Of a stretch of DNA of 64,000 nt, positions 1 to 9,690 are shown piece after piece. Positions within the stretch are counted from its first letter, which is position 1. Every line of letters begins with the position of its first letter. The position numbers and the translations under genes were made by a program. Origin of the DNA: JBCCTX01 sp964468435 (GTDB taxonomy: Bacteria; Bacteroidota; Bacteroidia; J057); the NCBI GenBank assembly GCA_964468435.1, contig CAYXVE010000004.1, forward strand, positions 1 through 64,000, written 5' to 3'. The notes beneath the pieces are model-generated. The model worked only from the letters and a program-made list of their open reading frames with translations. It ran no database searches and was not told the origin of the DNA.

Positions 1-106
1 GCCCACTTCTATCCCAGTCCCAATTATGATTAGCCATGTCTTGAGTGTATTGATCTACCTATGGTCCTAAGGTTTTTTGGGTAAAGTTGATGGTATTGGG
101 ATCAAC
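1..106 (-). pseudogene. Displaced orphan RHS toxin tip (broken, runs off the left edge)
   Basis: Read on the minus strand, position 106 begins a peptide VDPNTINFTQKTLGP, then an in-frame TAG (59-61), then VDQYTQDMANHNWDWDRSG to the window edge. This matches the tip of the RHS protein at 671-4858, which has VDPKTLNFSQ followed about 15 residues later by YEQAMKDGDWDWN. A second in-frame stop (107-109) lies directly before VDP, so the resemblance begins at the point where an RHS tip joins its core. There is no start codon and no core. The simplest reading is an orphan toxin cassette left by tip replacement downstream of the active toxin-immunity pair. The part beyond the window is unseen. Confidence 0.6.
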
Positions 107-191
107 CTAACTGATTTCAAAACGCTATATTAAGTACGTTATTACTGATGTACTATTTTTATTGAAAGACGAATATTCTGTTTCAGATCCA

Positions 192-662
192 TTATTTCCA
201 TTCGTAATACGTAATATTGACCAATTCAGGGTTTTTGGTATTTATTTGATATTTTCGATTTTTAGATGTAAAAGCATTAATCAGATTATTCTCTATTTCT
301 ATTTCGTAGAATGGATTTGAATCAGTAAAAAATAAGGCCCAATGCAATTTATTATTACGATCTAAACAAGCTATAAATCCTTCATTACCCATTCCTCCTT
401 CCCCTCCTACAATAAAATTCTCAGAGGATATGTGGTGTTTCTGAGTTAATACCTGTACTTCTGTCCATAAATCATCATTATATTTTTCCAAACTCTGAAC
501 AGTAGTTTCACATAAAGGGAATGAATAGAATACATACTCTTCTTCTTGTTTTACGCTATAGCAATTTAAAATAATCACAGAATCATCAGCACGCTGAAGA
601 CAATCAATCCCCAGTAATTCTTGCTCTTCCCAGTGAGTTTGTACGTTTTTTACGATACTCAT
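192..662 (-). CDS. Small acidic protein, presumed immunity protein of the RHS toxin
   Basis: This 156-residue soluble protein starts with ATG at 662, 8 nt after the RHS toxin stop, in the same direction. It has no signal peptide or membrane segment and is rich in Glu, Asp, Asn and aromatic residues, with a Gly-rich turn (GGEGGMGNEGF) mid-chain. I do not recognise a named family, though the character is that of many small SUKH-like or other polymorphic-toxin immunity proteins. The role is inferred from position alone: the gene directly behind an RHS-tip toxin normally encodes its antidote. It also lies between the live tip and the orphan tip remnant, so it could protect against either. Confidence 0.65.
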   Translation of the reverse strand: MSIVKNVQTHWEEQELLGIDCLQRADDSVIILNCYSVKQEEEYVFYSFPLCETTVQSLEKYNDDLWTEVQVLTQKHHISSENFIVGGEGGMGNEGFIACLDRNNKLHWALFFTDSNPFYEIEIENNLINAFTSKNRKYQINTKNPELVNITYYEWK

Positions 663-670
663 CCTTATGG

Positions 671-3600
671 TTATTTACAGGGTACTACTTTAGGTTTTGT
701 TTTTGTTCCTGTAGGAGGCAGTTTTATCTTGGGCAAATCAGGACGATTTTTAGGCTTGGAATTTAGTTTTTTCTTTAAATTCTTACCATATGTTCCACCA
801 CCAGGCATTGGGTCATTTTCTCCTACTTTGATGATAGGTACCTCTTCTATCCCGGCATTTTGTGCAGCTAATAATCTTCGATTATCAAGTGATACCAGTT
901 CTCCCTCAACTTCAACTACTCTTAAGGCACTTGGAGTAGCATGATCATCTGGAAATTTATTCCAATCCCAATCTCCGTCCTTCATGGCTTGTTCATAAGC
1001 TGACGTTTCTCCAGTAACATAACCCTGAGAAAAGTTGAGTGTTTTTGGATCTACCATTTCAGCTAGGCCCAAAACGTCTGTCAAGATGTTTACATTATGA
1101 ACATAAGCGTACAAATTGGGATTGTTTCCTTTTATTCCAATTGGGTCTTTACTCAAATATGTACCAGTCTGAGGATCATAATATCTAAATCGATTGTAGT
1201 ACAGTCCAATTTCAGCATCTTCGTACTGACCAGGATAGCGAAATGGACATTGGGTCTTTATCCCTTCTATTGTACGCAACTCGCCATATATACTGAACTC
1301 AGCAAACCATACCATTCTTCCTTGCTCATCATACATACTTTGAGGCGATCCAAGGTGATCGTTTACAATACTATAACTTTTATCCCCAACTAATTTTGCG
1401 ATTGGAGAAAATCGTTCTCCCTCAAAGATCCAGGTTATAAGTTCCGTTACGTCTACATGCTGGGTTTCCCAACCAGTTTTGGAGGTAGGTAGGGTTTTAG
1501 TTTGCTCAGATGGTTCATGTTTTTTGATCTTAATAGCTTTGGATTGAATTATGGTAGGTAGTTCTTTTTCTATCCATTCGTGAAGTGGAACATTTCCATC
1601 CCAAATCCACCGAGTAGTTTCACCATTAAATGTTTTTGTCAGCCTTCTTCCTAATGCATCATAGGTAAAAGTTACCGTTTGAGAATCGGGTCGAATAACT
1701 TGTTTCAGAAGTCCTACGGCGTTCCATTCGTAATGCCATATTTCACCATTTTGGTCAATTTTTTTTAGAAGATTTCCTTCCTGATCATATTCGTAGCGGG
1801 CATCTACAGATTTAATCAAGTTTCCAGCAGGACCATATATTCTATCATTGCGATTATGAGATTTGAATAAGTTTCCATTTTCGTCTGGCATTCGATATTC
1901 AAACGATCCATCACCATAGGTAGCTACACTTAGATTGCCAAATGCATCATATTCAAATCTTGTCGTACCCAATTGGGAGTCCTGAATTTGATGTAAGCGG
2001 TTGTCAATATCCCACGCATAAGTTTTTGATCTGGACTTTTCCAGAGGGCTCAACGTTTCATGCCTTACAGGCCGGCCTATGTAATCCCTGGTCCAGGTAG
2101 ATTTTAGCTCTCCGGGTAGCTTTCTTAAAAGCTCCAATCCAGCTTCATCTCTTTCGAAAGATATTTGCCAAAAAGGATCGGATCTTGATTGATCCTGGGA
2201 AATACCATCCAGATCAGTAAAAGAGCCTCCTTTAGCTCGCATTTCAACAATATTCCCCATGATATCACGTGTATAATCCACCTTAGCACCAAGTGAGGAT
2301 CTCAGTTCACTACGATTCCCCAAAATATCATATGTAGAGGATACGCTATATTCTCCCTGAATCTCCGATAGAATTCTTCCTAAAAGATCTCTTTCAAAAT
2401 AAACTTCTCCTGAAGGGTTAATGGCTGAGGCTAATTTTCCATCAGCTCTATAAGATAGTTTTTCCCACTCACCATTTGAATGTTGAACCTTGAGAATTCT
2501 CCCCATAGGATCATATTCAAAGGTTGATTCTATACCAGAAGCTCGTAAAATAGATTGAATTTGGCCTTCTGAATCTCGCTTGTAAAATTTATTAATCCCA
2601 TCATACCCTGACTCTAGTTCTATATTTCCCAGTGGATCTCGCTCAATCTGATGTAGTTGTCCTTGCTCATTTTTTATTCCAATCAATTGTTCTTCAGTAT
2701 CATAATAGATTTCTACCCTTGTTCCATTCTCCATCCTAGCCTTAAGTCGATTCATTCCCTGATATTCAAAGGTAACATGATGATATGTATCCTGAGCTTC
2801 AATAAGGGCTCCCTCAGGGTTATAGGTGAAGTTTCGTTGGTTCCTATCTGACTCTTCAACCTTGACAAGATCTCCTCTTAGATTATAGGATTGATATTGG
2901 GTATTGGATTTTATATCAGTTGAGACAATGGTGCGTCCTAATTGGTCATAGTTCCAATGGTGTGTATGTTTATCAGGTGTGGTTAGGGAAACAATATGGT
3001 ATCTCAAATCATATTTCAGTTGGATATCTTTCTCATCTGCAACTGTCAACTTACTAAGTAAACCGTCTTGATATTCATATCTTTGTACTCCATTTTCACA
3101 ATCAGTTCGTTCAATTACCGCCCCGTATTCATTATATTTCCATTTCCATTGGCCTCCATTTTGATCTACAGATAAAACTATCAAATCGTCCTCATACACC
3201 ATCTGAATATTAGTCTCATCCGGAAATGAAATCATGGTACAATTGCCTCGATCATCATATTGATAAACTCTCTTTCTCCCCAATGAATCAATTTCTTCCA
3301 CCACATCATAAAACTCATTATATACAGTATAATGTGCACCTCCCATTGCATCAACCATCTTATGAACCACCGATCCATCGTGAAAATGCGAAGTACTATG
3401 TCCTAGTGAATTTTCGACCACCGTCAACCCGCCTGCATAAGTAAGCTTATGGTCATAGATCCCTCCATCTCCCCAGGTGTGTACACAGCGTGCATCCTGA
3501 CCTATCCCATCGTATTCGAAATAGAAATTGAGGCCATTGCGATTCGCTTCGCGAATCAACAGATGGTTCTGGTACTCAAATTCGTAGAAGTGATCCAGGG

Positions 3601-4858
3601 CATCGTATGCTTTGATGAGGTCTCCATCCCAGTCGTATTCATATCTCATGATGGGAAAGGTCTGTCCTTCTTTATCCGGGTGGGGAGCGTGTATAGCAGT
3701 AATGCGCCCACTTTCATCATTAGATACCTTGAAGATTCTTCCTGCACTGTCGGTTATCTCTGAGAGAAAACCTGTTGTATCATACACAAGCCGGATGGCA
3801 AAGCCAGGACCATTTTCGATACGGGTCAATAGTTGTGTTTCAGGATCATCCGCTATGACAGGTGAGAACCTGTAATATAGTCGGTTGGTATCTCTGAGAT
3901 AGTATCCTTCTTCATCTCTGTACAAGGTGAGTTTGTCCTGTCTGCTGAAATAATTTTCGCCGGGTTCAAGTATTGGAAAGGCAACACTTCTACCATCTGC
4001 CATGCGTATCGCAACCGCCCCTGCTGTTTTATCCTCTATCAATGCCATATCATAACCGTGATGCCAGCCACGGCCCAGCGGACCATCGTAAACAGAAGTG
4101 GAGTACCATATTCGTTCCCATTTGAGGGGTATGGGGCCAGGTATTTCAAAATCTACCTGTTCGGTAAATACCTTACCTGAAGCGATATCAACCGGGTGGC
4201 CGGTAACTGAACAAATTCCTCTATGTACTTTATTTCTGGCACTGGGAGGCACGCCCATCTTTTTCATAGCTCCCTCGGCAGCACTGTGCATCTTATCGGA
4301 GGCTTTTTTCATGACCTTGGTCTTCTTGAGCTTTTTGAAAGCCTTGCCCAGTCCGGCCATCCCTACTTTCATCGCCATCCCCATCATATCAATGGTTGGT
4401 GGCCCACCTACCATGACGAGCTGCCCCATAGGCACAGCCATCAGTACGGTAGTAGGTAACATCAGACTTGAGGGACTTCCCTTTTTAGTAGGACGTGGAG
4501 GGGGAGGCATCCCTACATCGCTACAACTCAATACAGGTACGGCCATAAAACTCAGCGGGCTTCCGTCGGCCAGGACCGTAGCACTCCCCATAAATACTTC
4601 TCCTTCGTTTCCGGGTGGTTTGATAAAAGTACCGCCTATGGGGATATGTGGAGGGATATTTTTGCAGCCGGTACCGGCTGTGGCTCTGGGCATGCCATTG
4701 ACCATCACCGTAGCACCTACCATCGGCATACAGTCAATGGGGTCCATGACCATCCCAATAAAGGGATGCGGAATAGGGACTGGAGGAACTGGCCCGGGGG
4801 GCTGTACGATATGAATGTCAACCCCCATCACGGGGTCCATTTGTTTTGCTGCGATCAT
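671..4858 (-). CDS. PAAR-RHS polymorphic toxin (T6SS effector) with ParB-like C-terminal tip
   Basis: This is a T6SS spike-tip effector of 1395 residues. The N-terminus (about 1-160) is a Pro/Gly/Met-rich PAAR-like domain that would sharpen the VgrG spike. A DUF6531-like segment and many YD/RHS repeats (about 210-1200) form the cocoon. The RHS core ends in the classic YDPQTGTYLSKDPIG...NLYAYVHN...LTDVLGL motif, where these proteins self-cleave. The 128-residue tip (from about residue 1268) reads VDPKTLNFSQ...RVVEVEGELVSLDNRRLLAAQNAG, a pattern I associate with ParB/Srx-fold toxins with a conserved DNRRL (D1325). That assignment is an inference. By eye the 5' third is GC-richer than the rest, a common rhs feature. 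The TPR gene lies upstream (14-nt gap) and the immunity gene downstream. Confidence 0.9.
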   Translation of the reverse strand: MIAAKQMDPVMGVDIHIVQPPGPVPPVPIPHPFIGMVMDPIDCMPMVGATVMVNGMPRATAGTGCKNIPPHIPIGGTFIKPPGNEGEVFMGSATVLADGSPLSFMAVPVLSCSDVGMPPPPRPTKKGSPSSLMLPTTVLMAVPMGQLVMVGGPPTIDMMGMAMKVGMAGLGKAFKKLKKTKVMKKASDKMHSAAEGAMKKMGVPPSARNKVHRGICSVTGHPVDIASGKVFTEQVDFEIPGPIPLKWERIWYSTSVYDGPLGRGWHHGYDMALIEDKTAGAVAIRMADGRSVAFPILEPGENYFSRQDKLTLYRDEEGYYLRDTNRLYYRFSPVIADDPETQLLTRIENGPGFAIRLVYDTTGFLSEITDSAGRIFKVSNDESGRITAIHAPHPDKEGQTFPIMRYEYDWDGDLIKAYDALDHFYEFEYQNHLLIREANRNGLNFYFEYDGIGQDARCVHTWGDGGIYDHKLTYAGGLTVVENSLGHSTSHFHDGSVVHKMVDAMGGAHYTVYNEFYDVVEEIDSLGRKRVYQYDDRGNCTMISFPDETNIQMVYEDDLIVLSVDQNGGQWKWKYNEYGAVIERTDCENGVQRYEYQDGLLSKLTVADEKDIQLKYDLRYHIVSLTTPDKHTHHWNYDQLGRTIVSTDIKSNTQYQSYNLRGDLVKVEESDRNQRNFTYNPEGALIEAQDTYHHVTFEYQGMNRLKARMENGTRVEIYYDTEEQLIGIKNEQGQLHQIERDPLGNIELESGYDGINKFYKRDSEGQIQSILRASGIESTFEYDPMGRILKVQHSNGEWEKLSYRADGKLASAINPSGEVYFERDLLGRILSEIQGEYSVSSTYDILGNRSELRSSLGAKVDYTRDIMGNIVEMRAKGGSFTDLDGISQDQSRSDPFWQISFERDEAGLELLRKLPGELKSTWTRDYIGRPVRHETLSPLEKSRSKTYAWDIDNRLHQIQDSQLGTTRFEYDAFGNLSVATYGDGSFEYRMPDENGNLFKSHNRNDRIYGPAGNLIKSVDARYEYDQEGNLLKKIDQNGEIWHYEWNAVGLLKQVIRPDSQTVTFTYDALGRRLTKTFNGETTRWIWDGNVPLHEWIEKELPTIIQSKAIKIKKHEPSEQTKTLPTSKTGWETQHVDVTELITWIFEGERFSPIAKLVGDKSYSIVNDHLGSPQSMYDEQGRMVWFAEFSIYGELRTIEGIKTQCPFRYPGQYEDAEIGLYYNRFRYYDPQTGTYLSKDPIGIKGNNPNLYAYVHNVNILTDVLGLAEMVDPKTLNFSQGYVTGETSAYEQAMKDGDWDWNKFPDDHATPSALRVVEVEGELVSLDNRRLLAAQNAGIEEVPIIKVGENDPMPGGGTYGKNLKKKLNSKPKNRPDLPKIKLPPTGTKTKPKVVPCK

Positions 4859-4872
4859 GGTTTATTACAGGG

Positions 4873-6162
4873 TTATCTCGTTTGTATGTTTGATTCCCAG
4901 TCCATCCCTACCATCTCGATCATTTTATCTCTGATTTCATATGTTTGCTGGCTTCTACCTACTCTCTGGGTTAGCCGGAGAAGTGCTTGCCCCACATAAG
5001 GTAGCGTACTACCTCGCCTGGTCTCATCATCCAGTTGGCTGCCAGCTTCCAGTGCCTTCTCATTGGCTTCCCAGGCTACAGGATAATTTCTACCCTGCTC
5101 GTAGCAGTATCCGGCCATGCGCCAGGCCTCCAGTTCGTAGTGCTTGTCCTTGACCGTTTCTGCCTTTTGAGCTGCATTGCGGTATATGTCTGCTGCTTCA
5201 ATATACATTTTTTGTGCGATTAATGTATTGGCCTCTCCAAATAATGCCTGTATGGCAGCCAATTCACAGGCTCTGTGTATCGATGCTTCGAGTTCGGCCA
5301 CACCATTGTATTTCTGTAATGCTGCATGATAGGCATATTCATATTGTCTGAAGGCCTCTTCATAGCGACGTTCGTTGAGGTAGGCTCCAGCTACTACCAT
5401 ATGGACGGTTGCCTCCAGGTGAATCCATGTGTGTTGATGAGCTATATCCAGTGCTTCTTTTGAGCGCTTTTCGATCTCCTTCCAGTCGTTTCTACGGGCG
5501 GCCTGCGTCAATGCGACAAAAGGCTTGCGAAATGCAACCCCTGGATCAGAAGAATTTCCTGTAGCAGCAATATTACGCATGGCAGCATCCAGGTCAAAGT
5601 CTGGTGTAAGCGTGGTTACGTTTTCCGGGAATCCGGAACTAAGTGTATGAAAAACAGGATTTTCATGTGTATCTATTACCATAATCCTGACAGGGTTGGG
5701 GATACCCGTCCGTACGGCATCAGCCAGCCAACTGCTCCACAAATGTGGATCAGACATACTGGATGGAGCGAGATACAGGATCAACTGTTCTTCAAATAGT
5801 TCATTGATACGGGCAAACTCTTTGAGTTCTTCAAAAAAATATTGTGAATTATGGAGAAGATTGCTGGAGCTAGCTGGTCGCCAGTGGAGTTCTATATTCT
5901 CTTCCTTAAGTCGTTCACGGTCATCAGAAACCATTTTGCGAAATTCATTTCGTAAGTCGATGCCATATGATCCCGGATCTTCAAAAGGGGATTCAAAACG
6001 TAGAAAGAGATCTGGGAGGTTTCCAGATTCAGAGGCTTCGTATTCGACGAGTGCCTCTACCCATCGGTAGTGTTCTACAGGGACAAACCATCTTGCTACT
6101 TGGGCATGAGAATGCCGGAATGGTTGCCAGGTCTCGTAAAAGGGAGTCAATTGACTGATCAT
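4873..6162 (-). CDS. TPR-like protein, possible adaptor or chaperone of the RHS effector
   Basis: About 430 residues with no signal peptide. The first 200 residues form an alpha/beta-looking domain. From about 215 onward, helical repeats with TPR-like spacing (ERRYEEAFRQYEYAYHAAL, YIEAADIYRNAAQKA) run to the end. It is first in a minus-strand operon with the RHS toxin 14 nt behind, opposite to the T6SS operon. PAAR/RHS effectors usually need a dedicated chaperone (Eag, Tap/DUF4123), and neither family is visible here, so this gene is the natural candidate. That role is inference. ATG at 6162 is chosen; an in-frame GTG at 6189 would add nine residues. No clear ribosome site decides between them. 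Confidence 0.7.
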   Translation of the reverse strand: MISQLTPFYETWQPFRHSHAQVARWFVPVEHYRWVEALVEYEASESGNLPDLFLRFESPFEDPGSYGIDLRNEFRKMVSDDRERLKEENIELHWRPASSSNLLHNSQYFFEELKEFARINELFEEQLILYLAPSSMSDPHLWSSWLADAVRTGIPNPVRIMVIDTHENPVFHTLSSGFPENVTTLTPDFDLDAAMRNIAATGNSSDPGVAFRKPFVALTQAARRNDWKEIEKRSKEALDIAHQHTWIHLEATVHMVVAGAYLNERRYEEAFRQYEYAYHAALQKYNGVAELEASIHRACELAAIQALFGEANTLIAQKMYIEAADIYRNAAQKAETVKDKHYELEAWRMAGYCYEQGRNYPVAWEANEKALEAGSQLDDETRRGSTLPYVGQALLRLTQRVGRSQQTYEIRDKMIEMVGMDWESNIQTR

Positions 6163-6659
6163 GGTATCTTGTTCTAGCGTTTTATTCACAATAAGGAAGC
6201 CATTAGATATTAAGCCAAGTAAAAAAGCGTTCAGTGAGGAAAGTGCCTAAAATGGATATTAAACAGAGCGTGATACTTTACCAACACTTAAAATATATAA
6301 ATATTTTGTAAGATAAGTTTAATCTAGGATTTAATTCTTTTCACCTAAAGCATTTACATGCAATTCGGTGATTGCAATCCGATACACAAGTTTGAGTATC
6401 CGATAGCTATTTATACCTGAAAACAGGTAATAAAAATCCATTTTCTTGTCAGGATGCAATTTTTGCATACATAACAAATCGAAAAAAATCCAATATATCA
6501 TAAAAATTTAACCGATTATTTGGAAATCATTAAAGCTTATTTGTAGATTTAGCAGTAACATAGGTAACTTTCACAGATCTCCGCTTTTCTTAAAAATCGA
6601 TCAACTGGCTGTCGTTATTTCTGTAGAATATTTACGAACCAAGGAATTAACCTTAAGCT
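6163..6659. promoter_or_regulatory. AT-rich divergent control region between the effector and T6SS operons
   Basis: About 500 bp with no convincing gene, lying between the minus-strand effector operon and plus-strand clpV. Promoters of both must lie here. One perfect inverted repeat, TACCTG-AAAA-CAGGTA (6414-6429), has no T-run and could be an operator; this is a guess. I found no clear TAnnTTTG box at a plausible distance from clpV. Confidence 0.45.
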
Positions 6660-9152
6660 ATGCTTACAACCCATGCTTATACCGGTGAAGTACATGAAGC
6701 ATTTAATATTGCGAGATCCATCAGCAAAGAGTATCAACATGCTAATTTTTCACCTTCACATTTATTAAAGGCATTACTGAATAATGAGATTGGATTAGCT
6801 ACCCAACTGGTTGCCATGGGATATGATATTCATTACATCCGGGATTGGGCAGATGTTAGAATAGAGACATATCCAAAGTCCGGGCGTGGGGTCTCAGAGC
6901 CATCCGGAGATGAAAAGATTAAGACGGTCATGGAGGTGGCCGACGTAGTCAGGATGAAACTGTCGGAGGAAGCCATCTCGCCGATGGCTATCTTGATTAC
7001 ACTTACCAAACCTAATGTAGCCTATACACCTGAGCAGCTTAAGACCTTCCCCTTAACGGAAAAGGAGTTGATAGAAGCAACGATCCAGCAGATATCCATG
7101 CTGGATATGATAGGTACTCCAGAGGAGGAAAATGGAAGTTCGCTTCCATTTGCTGATCAAGCTGCAACCGGACAGGCGCTATTAAAATATTGCATTGATA
7201 AAACAGCTCTGGCACGTGAAGGAAAAATAGATCCCATCATTGGAAGGGATCGCGAGACACGTATGATCGCCGAAATTCTTGGGCGCAGGACCAAGCCTAA
7301 TGTCATGATCGTGGGTGAGCCAGGAGTAGGAAAAACTGCATTGGTAGATGGTTTTGCCATGAGTATCATCGAAGGGAATGTGCCTACAAACCTGCAGGGT
7401 GCTATGCTCATGGAGTTGGATGTGGGATCATTGGTAGCAGGAGCATCATATAAGGGGGAAGTTGAAGATCGAATCAAAAAAATCCTAAAAGAGATTAAGC
7501 AGTTTGATAAAGCGATACTTTTTGTCGATGAAGTACATGTGCTACTGGATAGCAAAGGATCTGTGGGTGCTGGAGTAGCCAATCTGCTCAAGCCCGAACT
7601 TGCCAGAGGCGAAGTCACTGTTATTGGGGCTACTACTCAGGATGAGTATCGTGAGTTCATTGAAGCAGACGAAGCTTTCAATCGCCGTTTTGAGTTGATC
7701 AAGGTAGAAGAACCAGATGAAGTAACAGCTGTACGGATGTTGCAAACGCTATTGCCACATTATGAAGAGCATCACCAGACTCCTGTTCATGTGGAAGCGC
7801 TCAGAGCTTCCGTACAGTTTTCTAAAAGATATATGAAAGACCGCAGATTGCCAGATGCTGCGATCGATTTGATCGATCGTACAATGGCCGCTATCCGGTT
7901 GATGAACGATACATCTATCAAAGAGCTTGAAAGTCTTAGGACAGAATTAAACGGGATGGAGCTCAATGATGATGCAGTACATAATCTCAACGAATTGCGT
8001 TGGTTCTACAGAGTAGTGCTGGCAAAAGTAAGTCCGATCCTGCTGGGACAGCTAATTGATGAAACAGAACCAGAAAAAATCGAAGATCCTGAGCAACTTA
8101 GAGCTTATCTGGATAAAATGTTGTCTGATCTGATAACCCTGGCGGGAGTCAAAAAAGAGCAGGTCGAAGCCATCGATATTGCTGCTATGGTTTCCTATAA
8201 GACAGGTATTCCCCTGGGTAAATTACAATCCCAGGAGCGTGAGAAGCTTCTCAATATGGAAGAGATCCTGAAAAAGCGCGTTATTGGACAGGATCATGCC
8301 TTGAAAACCATAACAGATGCTATACTGGAATCCCGATCTGGGATGACGAAGCCGGGGCAACCCATCGGCTCATTCTTTTTCTTGGGACCTACAGGTACTG
8401 GTAAGACAGAATTAGCAAAGGCACTGGCTGAATTTCTGTTCAACGATGAGCATTCATTGATACGCTTTGATATGTCTGAATTTAAGGAAGAGCACTCCGC
8501 AGCACTGCTTTATGGAGCTCCTCCCGGATATGTAGGGTACAAAGAGGGTGGATTGCTGGTCAATAAAATACGTCAAAAGCCCTATGCCGTCGTATTATTC
8601 GATGAAATAGAAAAGGCACATGCGTCAGTTTTCGATATTTTCCTGCAAATCCTGGATGAGGGTAAACTTCACGATAAACTGGGAAAAGAGGGAGATTTCT
8701 CGAATGCGATCATCCTGTTTACCTCCAACATTGGAAGCGACTGGATCGTTGAACAGTTCAACCAGGGTGATATTCCCGATACCAATAAGCTCAAGGATAT
8801 CATGAGTCAGTATTTCCGTCCTGAATTCTTGGGAAGACTCACAGAGATCGTACCCTTTTCACCCATTACGGAGTCTATCATACTTAAAATATTTGAGATA
8901 CATCTCAAGGGATTGTTGAGATCCCTGGACAATCAGGGGATTACTTTTGAGATTACTGAAGATGCCAAGAAGCTTCTGGCAAACGAAGGATTTACCCCCA
9001 AATACGGCGCCAGGCCTTTGTTGGGTGTCATTCGAAACCGTTTGAGAAGGCCCATCTCAAAGATGATCATCGGGGGAGAGGTAAGTACAGGTTCTCATAT
9101 CAATGTATCTCTTACAGAAGATGCCAGTGATATCGATATTAAGGTATCATAG
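6660..9152 (+). CDS. tssH: T6SS sheath-disassembly ATPase ClpV/TssH
   Basis: AAA+ unfoldase of the Clp/Hsp100 family, 830 residues, which recycles the contracted TssB-TssC sheath. Visible features are an N-terminal Clp-N repeat domain (about 1-150), a first AAA module with Walker A GEPGVGKTA (about residue 220) and Walker B ILFVDE, a short middle helical domain, and a second AAA module with Walker A GPTGTGKTE (about 580) and Walker B VVLFDE. The C-terminal ClpB-D2 domain ends the protein. It is shorter than ClpB because the middle coiled coil is reduced. It is the first gene of the T6SS operon and is followed directly by sheath genes, which separates it from housekeeping clpB. Confidence 0.93.
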   Translation: MLTTHAYTGEVHEAFNIARSISKEYQHANFSPSHLLKALLNNEIGLATQLVAMGYDIHYIRDWADVRIETYPKSGRGVSEPSGDEKIKTVMEVADVVRMKLSEEAISPMAILITLTKPNVAYTPEQLKTFPLTEKELIEATIQQISMLDMIGTPEEENGSSLPFADQAATGQALLKYCIDKTALAREGKIDPIIGRDRETRMIAEILGRRTKPNVMIVGEPGVGKTALVDGFAMSIIEGNVPTNLQGAMLMELDVGSLVAGASYKGEVEDRIKKILKEIKQFDKAILFVDEVHVLLDSKGSVGAGVANLLKPELARGEVTVIGATTQDEYREFIEADEAFNRRFELIKVEEPDEVTAVRMLQTLLPHYEEHHQTPVHVEALRASVQFSKRYMKDRRLPDAAIDLIDRTMAAIRLMNDTSIKELESLRTELNGMELNDDAVHNLNELRWFYRVVLAKVSPILLGQLIDETEPEKIEDPEQLRAYLDKMLSDLITLAGVKKEQVEAIDIAAMVSYKTGIPLGKLQSQEREKLLNMEEILKKRVIGQDHALKTITDAILESRSGMTKPGQPIGSFFFLGPTGTGKTELAKALAEFLFNDEHSLIRFDMSEFKEEHSAALLYGAPPGYVGYKEGGLLVNKIRQKPYAVVLFDEIEKAHASVFDIFLQILDEGKLHDKLGKEGDFSNAIILFTSNIGSDWIVEQFNQGDIPDTNKLKDIMSQYFRPEFLGRLTEIVPFSPITESIILKIFEIHLKGLLRSLDNQGITFEITEDAKKLLANEGFTPKYGARPLLGVIRNRLRRPISKMIIGGEVSTGSHINVSLTEDASDIDIKVS

Positions 9153-9212
9153 AATAGAATTAATCAGTAAATTACTATAAATAATTTTCGATCACTTAAT
9201 AATTGACCCATT

Positions 9213-9665
9213 ATGTTTGATCCCAGTGGTATTGGTGGGCAGGTACGTCCACAGGAAGCCAGTGAAGCGATATCAGAGATTTCACAAAACCGGACATTGC
9301 TCGTAGAGCAACTTACTTCAGATCCGCCAGTAAAACCCGAGATGGTCGAAGGGCTCAAAACTGTAGATGAAGTGTTTGAGCATTTCAAGCCTAAAGTTGA
9401 AGTGGAATTTGAGCAGGAAGATGGTTCTGAAATCCAAGAGGAATTGTCATTCAACAATCTGGGGGATTTTGGTAAAAAAGGGGTTGTTGCTCAAAGTAGT
9501 TTTTTGCAAGATCTCCAGCGCCAGCAGGAAAACTATCAGCAATTCATCAAGTTTCTTCGCTCCAATAAAATATTGCAAAAATTATTGGCGGATTCTGATG
9601 CCAAAGTAGCATATCTGGCTGCCTTGCAGTCGATGATCGATGAGTTAGAAGGTGCGGATTCTTAA
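9213..9665 (+). CDS. tssB: T6SS sheath small subunit TssB (VipA-like)
   Basis: Sheath protomer of 150 residues. The N-terminus is short and polar, then comes VEVEFEQEDGSEIQEELSF-NNLGDF, corresponding to the family's strand region and its conserved L-x-DF motif. The C-terminal half (LQDLQRQQENYQQFIKFLRSN) is helical. It starts at ATG 9213, 60 nt after clpV, and tssC follows after 25 nt, as in most T6SS loci. TssB pairs with TssC to build the contractile sheath around the Hcp tube in the cytoplasm. Confidence 0.9.
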   Translation: MFDPSGIGGQVRPQEASEAISEISQNRTLLVEQLTSDPPVKPEMVEGLKTVDEVFEHFKPKVEVEFEQEDGSEIQEELSFNNLGDFGKKGVVAQSSFLQDLQRQQENYQQFIKFLRSNKILQKLLADSDAKVAYLAALQSMIDELEGADS

Positions 9666-9690
9666 TTATTTACCTTAAACACTATCAAAC

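Noticed and set aside
4098..4814. 238-residue plus-strand open frame opposite the RHS gene
   Set aside because: It is the antisense of the Pro/Gly-rich PAAR region, with low-complexity composition and no family resemblance.
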